DNA from: Carallia brachiata
Taxonomy: Eukaryota; Streptophyta; Magnoliopsida; Malpighiales; Rhizophoraceae
Direction of reading: 5' to 3'
Assembly: GCA_021464245.1 (NCBI GenBank)
Contig: JADCRB010000011.1
Span: forward strand, 1,449,226-1,513,225
Length of the DNA: 64,000 nt
Shown: positions 36,501-48,184 of the stretch, in pieces
Numbering within the stretch: the stretch's first letter is position 1
Layout of the letters: each line of letters begins with the position of its first letter
Position numbers and translations under genes: made by a program
The notes under the pieces: model-generated
Database searches by the model: none
Seen by the model: the letters and a program-made list of their open reading frames with translations, nothing else
What the model was told of the DNA's origin: nothing

Positions 36501-39500
36501 TTATGTGAATGTAGTGATTTTCTCATGTTAAAAGTTCAGTATTTTCCATTGTAATCATTGGCATTTAAATGCAATTCTCTGACTATTAGCTGTGCAGACA
36601 ATAGTTGCAGAACCCACAATAGATATTTGGAAATTCTGGTGTCAATTGGTGGTAGAGGTGTCAAAATCTGACCCGACCCGATGGGTTGATCCGAACGCGC
36701 CCGAAAAATACGACCCGAACCCGAACCGAAGGATGGCCTAACCCGAAATGACCTGAACCCGAATGACCCGAAAATCTTTGGGTCAAACCCGATCCAACCC
36801 TAACCCGACCCGTTTGACCTGAACTTTTTTTTTTTTTTCTTAAGGGAACAAAAAAATAAAATGAAAAAATTTAGCATATTTTATATTATAAAAAGTATAA
36901 ATTATACTATTTTCAATATAAATCTTAATTATAAATTTTTTTAGAATATTTTGAGATTTTTTATACAGTTTAAATTTTATTTTAATTTTTAAAAATATTT
37001 TAAAATAAATTTCTTCAATTATTTTTCAATCATATGATTTTCTTTGATTTTTAAGAATTTTTAGTAAAATTTTTGAAATTTTTAAATTTTTAAAATTTTT
37101 AATAAAAAATGTCACGTCTTCATTTTTGATGACGTGGCTAACCCGTGGGTTGATTTGACCCGAACTCGAAATGACCCAACCCAAACCCGACCCGATGACC
37201 CGTTTGACACCTATAATTGGTGGTAAAGCTGCCAGGCCCTCAGTCCCAGCACCATTTTTCAGATCCCCTCTCCCCTCCCCTCCACACCCCCCACCCCTGC
37301 CCCCACGGGGCCGCCTGCAACCCTCTCTTTATTCTGCATTTTGTCTTAGGGTTCCAGAATATCCTAGTAGCCAAGAAGAAGCCATATTCTTTTAATAAAA
37401 AAAGAAAGATATTCTGGAACTCAGTCCACTACAATTCCTTCATACCCTGAGGCATCTTAACATAAAGAAACATAAAAAACGCGTAGGGGATCTGAAATGT
37501 AGGAATTGTAGTGGACTGAGTTCCAGAATATCTTTCTTTTTTTATTAAAAGAATATGGCTTCTTCTTGGCTACTAGGATGATGGCAATAAACGCATAGTT
37601 TCATTTGCTAGTCCACCTATCCATTACGCGACCGAGCCATCGGGCGTCCATCCCTTCGTGGTGCTGATCCTGAGACAGTTTTAGCTTGTTGAGACAGAAA
37701 TTCAAATGCTTGTTAATAATTTTATTGCATGGTAAAGGATGTGTGAAGCTTAGTTTTGTACAACACGGCATGACATTAAATTTTGGATTGTCATGATATT
37801 GATGGTTGGCATAATCAACTTAAATCCCCTCATATGCAAACAGCTGTTAAGAAGAATAGCTTGAAGATATCCTTGCAATCATTCGCATGAAAAAAGAAGA
37901 TAGGCACTTGTACTGTGCTATGTTAAGTACTTTAAGCTGGATGCATCAATCTTCAGTCATAGCTGGATGAAAATGCTTATTTAACGTTTGATCACGTAAA
38001 GAAAACCTTATTAGACATCTACCTCTTTTGCGGTTGAATTTCATGCCAATAATCTTTATTTAGTTGACGTGGCACTTCTTGGAAAATTGAATCTGGGAAT
38101 ACTAACCTTGTTTGATTGAGCTTCAGTAATGTGTTCAATAGCCATGGGAAGTTTATAGGTCATCCCATTTGAAATATTTCTTCAATTGCTTGTCAGGAAA
38201 AAGTTCTCGAGCCTTTGGGGGCTAATACTTCTGGCAGTCAGTTCTTGGAACCAGATGGTAATGTTGGAACCAGAAAAATTTTGTTATGGATCTTCATCTA
38301 TGCTTTTATTGTTAAAAATGTGGTTGGAAACAGGTATGTTTCCAAATCATATTCCAAACCCGGAGGACAAGGCAGCAATGAAGGCTATCACTAAGGCAGT
38401 CCTTGACAACAAGGCTGATTTGGGCATTATTTTTGATACTGATGTTGACAGGTACTTGTCATAACTGCCTCTTCCAGTCATTTTATGCATAATAATGACA
38501 TGTTCCTCTGAAGGTCTGATCATTTTGTTTTAGATCTGCTGCAGTGGACTCCACTGGTCACGAGTTGAACCGTAATTGCCTCGTTGCATTGATGTCTGCC
38601 ATTGTCCTGGAGGAAGTAAGATCCTTGATTTCATTGTCTTCAAAGCTGCTGCCTATACATGTGATTGTCTCTGAATTTTCCCCTCGTGTTTTTTAGCAGC
38701 CAGGAACAACTATTGTTACGGACAGTGTGACTTCAGATGGGCTGACTGTGTTCATTGAAAAGAAACTTGGTACGTAGAAAACTGACACGTATAATGTTTT
38801 CCTTTTTTTCCCCTCTGTAAATGCCATGTTTGTGACATGCAATCGCTCTTAGGAGGAAAGCATCATCGTTTCAAGAGAGGTTATAAGAATGTCATTGATG
38901 AAGCAATTCGTTTGGTGAGCATTGGCTTGTTCGGATGATTAATGTATAAAGAAGTCTTTCTTGTTGACTTGAAATTGAAGTGATAAGCTTTACACTCAGA
39001 ACTCTGTTGGCGAGGAATCACATCTGGCTATCGAAACCAGTGGCCATGGAGCTCTCAAAGAAAATCATTGGCTTGATGATGGTGCATATCTCATGGTGTG
39101 GTTCATGTGTAACACATCATTGTTGAACTTCTTTAGCATATGGCAATATCCAAGCAGCTGGTAACTTATTTTTTCATCTGGTGCCTGTTTTCAGGTCAAG
39201 CTTTTAATTAAACTTGCTTCTGCAAGAGCTTCAGGAATTGGTGGTGGCAGCAAGGTTCTGACAGATCTTGTAGCGGGTCTGGAGGAACCAGAAGTCGCTG
39301 TGGAGTTGAGAATCAAAATCAACCAGAATCATTCTGATCTTAAAGGAGGGTATGGTTTTGTGTGGTTTATAAGCTGTCAGTATCCATCTGTTTCTAGTTT
39401 GCTGATCCGCTAGAACATCCAGATCTTTCCAGGACTATGGAGAGGCAGTGCTGCAACATTTGGAGAACTCTATCAGTATGGACCCAGAGCTTCAAAAAGC

Positions 39501-40279
39501 GCCTGTGAACTATGAAGGGGTGAGTTTGAGACATACATAACTCTTAGAAGGTCACTTAAATGAGATCTACTGTTATAATCGTAATGAAAATGTCTGTTGA
39601 GCAGTCGGCAATAGATGAACCACAAAAATAGGAGATAAAGATAACAGAAACAGTAAAAAAGGACCAGTACTGTGGTCTTGATTAAAATATGAATAATGTT
39701 AGCATTTATTGGGTACAATAATACTTAAATCACAGCCCTCAATGGCTTGTCTAATGAGTATTGCCTTGTCAAAAAGTCATATGCTCATCATGTGAAACTT
39801 TTCTTTGAAACCTGATGGCAATAACAATATAAAGGAAAGATTAAGAAACTTGAACATATATAACACTAGAAAGCAATGTGCTTTCTTGGCCTTAAAGACT
39901 TAAGAGGATTCTGCACCAGTTTGTGCTGCATAAACTGTATTTTCTTGGCTTTGCCATGCATACCAAATGTTTTGCATGCACTCTATTTCAACTGAATGTT
40001 GCTTGTGGACAGGTACGTGTTTCTGGTCACGGTGGGTGGTTCCTTCTCAGACTTTCACTACACGATCCTGTCCTTCCCCTTAATATTGAGGTAAAAATAT
40101 TAGTTTCAGTTTTCTTTGAAGTGCCACAGCAATTTAATTTATAATGACTAGCAATAATCCACCTTCAGGCACCTAGCCATGAAGATGCTGTGAAACTTGG
40201 ACTGGCTGTGGCTTCTGCTGTCAAGGAGTTTCAGGCTTTGGATACTTCGGCCTTGGACAAATTTGTGCAAGCATCTTAA
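33523..40279 (+). CDS. Plastid-targeted phosphoglucomutase/phosphomannomutase-family protein, 17 exons, 614 aa
   Basis: Exons join in frame at 33523-33739, 33955-34021, 34458-34641, 35155-35207, 35635-35723, 35893-36129, 36332-36396, 38197-38257, 38334-38451, 38534-38615, 38697-38769, 38853-38914, 39000-39095, 39195-39349, 39423-39519, 40013-40090 and 40169-40279 (TAA), 614 residues. The first ~70 are Ser/Thr-rich and poor in acids, like a chloroplast transit peptide. Motifs in order: active-site serine loop TASHLPYNRNG (Ser205), metal loop DTDVDR (Asp359, 361, 363), sugar loop ETSGHG (448-453), and in domain 4 the loop LLRLSLHDP, where typical phosphohexomutases have an R-P-S-(N/G)-T-E-P-type phosphate loop. 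The length and wording fit the Arabidopsis At1g70820/At5g17530 group as I recall it, annotated as phosphoglucomutase or phosphoglucosamine mutase without a settled substrate. Start chosen: ATG at 33523; an in-frame upstream ATG at 33454 is less likely because the transit peptide and splice context favour 33523. Intron 7 carries a hAT element and a hairpin. Confidence 0.92.
36433..36470. repeat. G-rich homopolymer tract in intron 7
   Basis: A run of about 14 G is followed by TGTGGGG and GGGGGG blocks, a possible G-quadruplex on the plus (coding) strand of the pre-mRNA. It lies just downstream of exon 7. Confidence 0.8.
36653..37215. mobile_element. Non-autonomous hAT-like element (563 bp) in intron 7 of the phosphohexomutase-like gene
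   Basis: The ends TAGAGGTGTCAAA and TTTGACACCTATA are inverted copies. ATTGGTGG flanks both sides exactly (36645-36652 and 37216-37223), the 8 bp TSD of hAT elements. The subterminal parts are degenerate ACCCGAA repeats around an AT-rich core shared with 4103-4671. No ORF is present. The perfect TSD suggests a younger insertion than the related copies. Confidence 0.92.
37256..37315. repeat. C-rich tract in intron 7
   Basis: About 60 bases, mostly C with T and A (CCCCTCTCCCCTCCCCTCC and similar). It is unusual in an AT-rich intron and lies between the hAT element and the long hairpin. Confidence 0.85.
37361..37579. repeat. Perfect 79 bp inverted repeat with 61 bp spacer (intron 7)
   Basis: 37361-37439 (starting ATCCTAGTAGCCAAGAAGAA) and 37501-37579 are exact reverse complements. 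The spacer is 37440-37500. No mismatch was seen in 79 positions. The sequence would form a long hairpin in the pre-mRNA. It is not flanked by a recognisable TSD, and arms of this identity imply a recent event or gene conversion. Confidence 0.9.
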
Positions 40280-40853
40280 CTCACAAGCTGTGGACGGCGT
40301 GTTTCAGCTGTCAACTTGTCAAAGTGGCTGAATTGCACCATATCTGTGAGTGGTCTAGAGCTGCAGGAAGTTTCTCTCCAGTTAATTTGATTTTTGTACT
40401 GGTGTGCCCTGTATTTGAATGCTGTAATTTCGGTGGACTGTGGAGTAAAGAAATGCAGATACACGAATCCCAACAGAAGACACTGAAAAAATGGAAACTA
40501 AGCCGTGAGAAACATCAGCATTGGTGAAAATAATGCCCAAGAATTTTGGTTCATTACGCTATGCCCCTTTGACCTTTGTTAATGGATTATGTTGCCAGTC
40601 TTACAAATTAACACGTCAACCCGTGAATGACTTGAACCCGACTTGTATGCAGTGTGATCCGTAAGTAATCTAACCAAAATGACCGGAAATCGAAGTAACC
40701 TGCTTAAATCTGACCCGTTTGACTCTACCGCTAACGAGATGGGCATTTTTGTGGAAGAAAAACAACTTTTGTGTCCACGGCGAGGTTGTTAAAATTCTGA
40801 TTTGGATTGTAGAATCTTATGACTCTGCTTTTATATAAAGTTAATGTTGCGTG
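40280..40853. other. 3' flank of the phosphohexomutase-like gene with a hAT fragment
   Basis: The 3' UTR lies in the first few hundred bases. At about 40604-40722 a degraded fragment of the ACCCGAA-type hAT element is recognisable (CAACCCGTGAATGACTTGAA, ending CCCGTTTGACTC), like the right third of 36653-37215. Confidence 0.5.
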
Positions 40854-41359
40854 CACCGAAGCACAAACACTTTAAAAATAAGTGGTAGTGTGTGTCGGAT
40901 ATGTGTCTGATATAAATATATGGTGGATATGTGTTCAACACTGTTAGAAGTGTTAAAAAAATTTTTTTTTAAAAAAAAGTTGGATATATGTGTTAGATAC
41001 GGGAAGTATAAGTGTCTGATATGTTACAGATATGTCTGAATAATTTTATAATTATTTTTAATAAATAAAAAAATAATTTTTAAAAATTATAATTTAATAT
41101 TGTCAATTGTTAACTTTTGAGAGATTCAAATTTCAACTTATTTTTAATTTTAACAAAACATTTAAATTGATTACAAAATCTTACATCTTTATTTTAGAAC
41201 TTCACAATAAAGAATAAAGAATCTTACTATATATTTTTTGAATAAAAAATTTCTAAAACATATAATAACTATATAAATATTATTTTTGGATGAATAAAAT
41301 TTATAAAATGATTCAAAACTATATATATGATGCAAAAAATTTTATAAATTTAATTTTTT

Positions 41360-41396
<37 letters not shown>

Positions 41397-41500
41397 TGTG
41401 TCTGAATCGTGTCCGTGTCCTAATGATTTTAAGGTTAGTGTATCGCCGTGTCCGTGTCATACCGTATTCATATTGCCGTTTCCATGTTCGTGCTTCATAG
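40854..41500. mobile_element. Non-autonomous hAT-like element with perfect 8 bp TSD
   Basis: GTTGCGTG is found at 40846-40853 and 41501-41508. The ends share an inverted GAAGCAC(A/G)AACA block close to each terminus (left CACCGAAGCACAAACA, right end in GTGCTTCATAG). Subterminal GTGTC/GGATATGTGTC-type repeats are on the left, and CCGTGTCCGTGTC on the right. A (TA)n run lies at 41363-41391. The 75-codon ORF over the right end is a by-product of the repeats. Confidence 0.75.
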
Positions 41501-41846
41501 GTTGCGTGTCATGGTAGAATCTTTTTGAGATAAATTTTGGTAAAATTTTGATTTAAATAATAGAATAGAAAGAATTTCGATCTGATCTCACTATTTTCAT
41601 TTTTTTTTATATTAAGTTTTTGATTTGAAATTCATCTTTATTAATAATACAACAAGAATAATAAAAATATGTTTTGATTTAAATTTGAATGCCAAATATA
41701 GAAAAAGCAAGAAAAGAACTCTAATATATCAAAATTATTCGCTAACAAGTATAAAGATGAGAGATGATTTTTTTTTTATATAAGAAAAAAATTATTATAA
41801 TTTTTTTAATTATTGAATTGATATATATAAAATGTTTAATTATAAG

Positions 41847-41882
<36 letters not shown>

Positions 41883-44217
41883 GTTAGTTAATTTTTATTT
41901 TTAATAGAATCTTACGATTAAACGATTCAATTTTATATTTTAATTCATAATTTTCTAAATCAATATTAGGTAAGATCACCAGAATATCCAAATAAGTTTC
42001 CAGTAGCTGTACTAAATTATACTTGGCATAATGTAAACAATGCATTTCATCATCACACCAAAGATTAGTTTAGTAATCAGTAAATGACTAATTTGAAACG
42101 TAACTCTAGATTATCCGGTAACATATCTTTTCTGTCGGCAAGCATTTCTCATTCATCAAAATTTTTTTAAGAAAAAGGGAATTTCAAATTCCATAAAAGC
42201 TGTAAGACTGAAAATGAGCTTAAAATTAAGTGAAAAGCTCAGCCAGTTAACAGAATTACTTCAAGTCAAACACCAAGTGAAGGCAATTAGTCTAGATGAC
42301 AAGAGGATTAAGAAGGAAAACATATTTTTCAAGGTGATACAACATCCAAAAAGGAAAAAAAAAAAAAAAAGGAAAGAAGAAGAACAAGAAAGGAAGAAAG
42401 GAAATTGGAAGCACTTGACGTGGAAGAAGAATAGAGAAGGGACGATTAATGAGAAACCCAACCCTAGCAGAAGAAGAAGATGTGCGCAAGCACTGACGAA
42501 TCCAAAAATTTTTGTCGGCGCACATAAACATGTATGAATATAACAATAAACTTTATATTTAAAATTCTTTAAAAAAATAATATTAGTTATTTTGCCCAAA
42601 AACTGTTGTTTTGTATGAATTTCCATATTTTAAAGTCTGTGAATGATTATTTTGTGTATATAAAAAACTATAAAAGAATTTAGCCAGTTGGCTCCCATGT
42701 TCTTGCGAAATCGATTGAATAAAAAAGAAAAGAAAATTAATGGTCATTTGTTTTGTTTTTTAAACAAAAAAAATTTTATTGACAAGTATGTTGATTATAG
42801 TATTTATAAGTTGATATTGGTTTTAATATTATTGATATTCTTATTCAACTTATTTTATAAAGAGAATTTATTATTGAAATATTGTTGAGTGTGAGTAAGT
42901 CTCACTTAAATTCAATTACAATATTAACGAGTCATTTACTTATAAATAGGTAGATTTGTAAATTAACCCATGATGGACAACACAAACTTAATCTACATTG
43001 AAATCATTTATTCTTTCAACGTGACCTCCTGTTATCGCCAATAAACAATTCCTCTTGTCTCATATGTCCTTTGTCTCTTTTTCTAGGTTTATAATTTTTA
43101 ATTATTCAGACTTTATTTATTATTACATTAAATAAAAATCAAAGAATACTTTTTAAATAGTGTAGACGTACAACATCAAACTCGTAAATGTTAAATCTTT
43201 GCTGTTGTTGTTATTCTTGCGGGCCTAAAAATTATTAAGAGTTACTTAGGGAATGCTTAGTGAATAAGATTTTAGAATTTTATATTAGTTCTCACTATAA
43301 TTTTGAGAATAGATGCGAGATTTATAAATTTAAGAAGAGTTACATTTTTAATAAAAAAATTATTAAATGATAGTGTAGTGACAAAAGAAATTTAGAAGAA
43401 CAATTCTAAAAGACAACGGAGACAATAAAAAGTTTAGAGCGGGCAATACAAAAGTATAGGTGGAAACAATTTCATTCATATTGAATAGACCACGTACATG
43501 TCGTTCATTCAACTTGATTTTACTTTAAGAGTCAAAAGACACCAACTCCATATACTACGGAAAACCAGCCAAAGTGATTGTAAGGAATGTCGTCTCCTCT
43601 GTTGGACTTTTTTTTTTTTTGAAGAACATTAAAAATTACGTTATAGCAACAAACATACATTTGTATATACGCGCCACTCTTACACTGCTTTTTATCTTTT
43701 CATTCAATTTTAATTTTTTCAATCAAATAACTTAACTTTAATTTTATTTCAATGTGTTCATTTTGTCATTTTATATTGACATAATTAGATGCAAAAATTT
43801 GAAATCCATTCACCAAGAATAAATTTTTGTGCCATTTTTCTATATTTATTCAAATATTGTTAACTTATCTCTCTAAAACTTAAAATTTTCGAAAATTAGA
43901 TGACGATGAGCAAATAGTAATTCTTATTAAACTGTCATTACTACAATTGTATATATCATTTGGAATAATCAAAATAATTTTAGCATATGAAAATGTTAAT
44001 TGAACAAGGAAATTTAATGGATATAACTGCATAAAATTGTATCCTTCAAGGGGAAATTCTATAATATTTCATCTAATTAAGTGAGAGAATGATCAAATTG
44101 AAACCAAATAGAAATTGAGTAGTTTGATTGTAACAAACTAAAAAATTGAGTAACAAATATGAAAATAAATGAAATGCGGAGTGATGAATTGTAAATCACC
44201 CTACATTCTACAAGTGT
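41501..44217. other. AT-rich intergenic DNA
   Basis: No gene is supported. An (AT)n run lies at 41849-41877. The ORFs at 42214-42537 (plus) and 42261-42626 (minus) overlap an A/G-rich stretch and are compositional. 42890-43600 has a decayed LTR-like look without definable ends. Confidence 0.4.
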
Positions 44218-45322
44218 TGTAACTCCCGGTGTTGCCCCCTATTAGGATTGTCACATTTTTCTGAGCACGGACATATACCTGGTATGTGCATACGATATAT
44301 AAAAGTCAATTTAGGAATCAAAGTGTGGGGAGACATGGTTAATTGTGTTTAAAGTAGGTTTAATTAACTTTAAAAATGATTACACTAATTTAAACTAAGC
44401 TTAAACCTAGATTAAGCTAAAAAGTGGTTAACTTAGACTAAGCGTGATTAGCAATGATTGATCGCAATTAATTAGAGCTAATCAAAATTAATTAAACCTT
44501 AAGTGTGATTAATTGATCCATCTTAATCACGATTAATTATTGCTAATCATTATTAATTAAACCCTAAATAGTGCTTAAGTAACTCTAAACCCAAATTAAT
44601 CTTCTATAGGCTAAAATTAGGGCTAATTAAGCTAGAATTAGCACTAATTGAAAATAGAATAAGTAAATTGAGGTTAAATTTAATTAATTAAGCTGAAAAA
44701 ATTTTAAACCGAGCTTAATTAAGCTTAGATTAGTCAAAGCACGATGTGGCACGAAATGATTGGATCGTCATTTTCTCATTGTAAAGAAAGAAATGGATAA
44801 TGATAAATAATAAAATAATAACAGATAAACACAACAAAAAGAAAATAGAAAGGAGAACTAGGGAATACCCGAGAGAGGAAGCGAGAGAAAGTAAAGAGAG
44901 AAAGAGAGAAAAACAAAAAATATGAAAATTATACCAAGGTAGCAACGTTGAGAGCATATTTTTCTATACCTATCTACACATTTTGTTAGTAACTGTCCAA
45001 CTTTCTCACATGCTTTTTCATTTTTGAATAATTATTTGATTATTATAACCTTGATGTTTAGTGGTGCTTATTGCTTTTAAAGGTTGGATTTGAGGGTAGA
45101 AATGATTGTTGTGGTTGTGTTTTCTTGTTTTACAAGTCGTAATTGAAGACAAATTGAATTTGGAAGAGAGGGCAGGTTCGTCCAAGAAAAGGGAGGAGAG
45201 AGAAAGTGGTTTTTGATGTGAAAAGTTGGTGAATTGGGATTTGTTGATGTGCTTGAAGTGTAAATGAGATGATTTCATGCTTAAACTACAATTCTATAAA
45301 CTTAATTAGGTTAAAAACATGG

Positions 45323-45360
<38 letters not shown>

Positions 45361-45549
45361 AACCTAGAGGGAGAGAGGAGAAGTGATGTGAGGCTAATTA
45401 GCACCCTCGCTACATCGTTTGATGTAATCTTTGATGCTCGGTGAACCTTACTTGTGGAGTAAGCAAGTGCTTTGCTTGTGAAGCAAGCAATGTAATTTAC
45501 TTGTGGAGCAAGCAATGAAGATTGGAGGTGCTATAAGTCTATATTTATA
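44218..45549 (+). mobile_element. Ty3/gypsy-type LTR, first part (interrupted)
   Basis: It begins TGTAACTCCC, like other gypsy-type LTR starts. The sequence then continues with GA-rich sub-repeats as in 17190-22884. A (GA)n run lies at 45326-45358, and a short direct repeat ACTTGTGGAG..AAGCAA is present three times near 45450-45512. It is cut by the element starting at about 45550, and the continuation is at 48826-49380 and 53460-54419. Confidence 0.5.
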
Positions 45550-46241
45550 TGATCCAAGTGCAAGCGGAGGAGTATTGACCAAATTGATGAAGTACGAGCT
45601 GACAAAAGCTATTGGGGCCAAATTAATTTTGATTTAATTAATTTATATTTTTATTATTTATTTGGGTTAGACATTGTTTTATTTAAGCTCAATCCAGTTG
45701 ATGGTAGGAATTAGTTTCAATTTTTATTTCTAGTTGACTTAGATTTTCTTTATGAAATTAGAACCTTTGTTTTTCCTATCTTAGTAACATTTCTAGTCCT
45801 AGTAAGTTTAAAACCCTACCTATTTGGGTTTGCTTATAAATAGGCTTATTTTTTCTTTTATAAACATATATGCAAAGATCATGATTTGATAGAACAGTTG
45901 TTCTTCGGGTTCTCTAAACTCTTTTCTGACTTATCGAGGTTTTGAACCTTGTGGCATCTAAACCTAAACTTATCAAGGATCTCCTTTTTTGTGGCGTTCA
46001 CCCCAAGTCTTATCACCCTCCTCCTTCTTTTTCTAGTCTAGGGTTTGATGACTATATCCTTCTATTATGCTTTTGGTTTGTGTCTTATTATAAACGTTGG
46101 ATTAAGGTTATTTCAAACCTAACTTGCCTTTTCTTAGCTTATCACTTCAATCTCATTCATGGGTCTTCCGGTGTCATCTACAAGGTTAACGTCTCTCCAT
46201 AGGTGTTGAGTCTTTTGATGCTGTCTGTGGGGTTCGCATCA
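45550..46241 (+). repeat. 5' LTR of the non-autonomous element
   Basis: Direct-repeat partner of 48185-48825. It holds a TATA-like CTTATAAATAGG near 45833 and ends in CA. The exact start is uncertain by a few bases. Confidence 0.8.
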
Positions 46242-46243
46242 GT

Positions 46244-46255
46244 TGGTATCAGAGC
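46244..46255 (+). other. Primer-binding site complementary to initiator tRNA-Met
   Basis: TGGTATCAGAGC is placed two bases after the 5' LTR, the standard PBS of many plant LTR retrotransposons. Confidence 0.9.
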
Positions 46256-47475
46256 TTAGCCTCTACGTCAGGTTTACGTATCTTTCTTCTATTTATGACT
46301 TTGTTTCTTTCATGTTGTGTTATTCATTGTGTTTTCATCGCATCAGTTGTGTTCTTCTTTGCATATCCAAATTTTATTTTTGTGTTTTCATTGCATCAGT
46401 TGTGTTCTTCTTTGCATAGCCACAATTTATTTTTGTGTTTTCATCGTGTTCTTAACCTTAGGTTTGTATCTATTCATCTTTGTCCTTTTGTTTCGTTGTT
46501 TAGTATCTAAACCAAAAAAAATCCGAAAAAAGAAACCTAGTGTGTTCTTGTTCCTCTTTTGTGTGTTCTTTGTTGGAAATCGAAAGAAAAAAAAAAAAAA
46601 AAAAGAAAACCCTAAGCCCGTGTGTTTTTGCGTGTTCTGTTCTCCAAATTTGAGGTCTATTCAGTATTTTTCTCATAACTTCTTCTATATAACTCCAAAT
46701 CGAGTGATTCAAGATGTTCTGGAAAGCTGAGACTTAGGGCTACAATTTTATTGTTTTAGTGGAACTCCAGTTCGATTGTTAGTGTAGTCAAAAACCGCAT
46801 CTGACATTAGCGTTCAAATTTGTCTTGATTAGGCCACCAGTTTTGACTTGTGTTCAGTGTATTTATTCTGACTTCTTCTCTAGGGCTCTAAATAATGTGA
46901 TTCTAGATTCATATTAAAGCTAATACATAGGGCTATAACTTCTATGTTTTGGCCAAAGTCTAGTTAGATCGGTATCTTGGTCAAAAATGCATTCAAAGTC
47001 AATGTTCAAAATCTGTCCTAATTAGGGAAAAGAGAGAAAACCTTAACCCACCCCTTCTAAACCTTTTTTCATATGTCCTAGTGTTTGTTTGAGTCAGTCC
47101 TTGTTATTTTCTAGAAAGTTTTAAAATAAAAAAAGGTGGAAGTGTTGTGCCTTGTTTGGCGACACAGAGAGAAAAAAAGAATTAGTCGTGATTTGTTCTT
47201 TAAGATTCTTTAACTTTTGAGTTGCTAGAATCTAGAAAGATGTGAGATTGAAATTTGAGCTTGTGGTTTAAGGATCAGATGTAAACACGAGTGGTTGAGT
47301 GATTTGAGTGCAAACATGAGATTTGAGTGACATAGCTTGAGAAGTGGAGTGGAAACACGTAAGGGAGTGTTTGTGAGGACCTTTTCTACTTTTTCTAACA
47401 CATTTTTGTACGTTTAAACAAGTCTTTAGACCATGAAAAAGTTGTTTCAGAGGAGGAATCAACTAATGAATCAAT

Positions 47476-48066
47476 TGTGATCAAAGCGATGCAACAACAA
47501 TTTGATCGAGTATTTGCTTTTTCTGATGAAATGCGAGATAGCATGGATAGGCAAGAAGCTGCCGTTGCCAATTTGATCAGGAAAAAGCAATAAAGAAGTG
47601 CTTCTAAACCCAAAAGTATTCAACTTTTGATGAGGATTTTCTCCAAATGTTTGGTCAATATTTCAAAAGTGTGATCAAAGATGCCCCACCAAAACAAAAG
47701 GTTGAAGATGAAGTTGTTGATCATACATCTAACCATGGGTGTGTGGCATCATATATGAGAGTTGCTTTTGAGGTTGAATTTGAAGTTGTTGAGCTCAATT
47801 GTGCATCGTATGAGGAAGTTGCTCATGATGGTGAAGCAGAGACAATGGTTGCTGTTACGAAATCTGAATTTAAAAGCCATAAGAGTCAACTTGTGGAAAA
47901 TTGTGAATTGGATGTAGAATCTGTGCTTGAAGTTGAATTGGTAGATAGTAGAGAGGTAGCAATATGCCCTACTATGGAGCTACCAGTCAGTCAACAACAC
48001 TACAACCAATTAATTTTGTTGATTCTATGTTTGATATGTCTTCTCATGTTGATTTTATCATTGTAG
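47476..48066 (+). pseudogene. Gag-like remnants of the non-autonomous element
   Basis: At 47476-47593 a frame reads IVIKAMQQQFDRVFAF and on through DEMRDSMDRQEA, similar to the start of gypsy Gag proteins, and stops at 47591. A second ORF at 47647-48066 (139 codons) begins MFGQYFKSVIKDAPPKQ, is rich in Glu and Val (EVVDH, EVEFEVVEL, EVELVDSREV) and ends in a hydrophobic stretch. It has no zinc knuckle or pol domain. It may be a structural leftover or a lineage-specific ORF of this family. Confidence 0.5.
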
Positions 48067-48184
48067 ATCTAGTGTTTAACCACTTAGCTCATTTTCTTGG
48101 TTTGATCACCTAGTGGTAGTTCATAACAAGAGTTTTTAATTCGTAGTGAAGACATCAATATACTCCAAGTATCTATTTCTCTGT

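Noticed and set aside
37580..37690. Possible organelle-derived insert (CATTACGCGACCGAGCCATC)
   Set aside because: The composition is unlike the intron, but I cannot match it to a plastid or mitochondrial gene from memory.
42214..42626. Overlapping ORFs of 107 (plus) and 121 (minus) codons
   Set aside because: Both read through an A/G-rich stretch. The proteins are Lys- or Phe-rich, without motifs or splice context.
47395..47613. Minus-strand ORF of 72 codons
   Set aside because: It is antisense of the Gag-like start at 47476-47593, which has the recognisable pattern.
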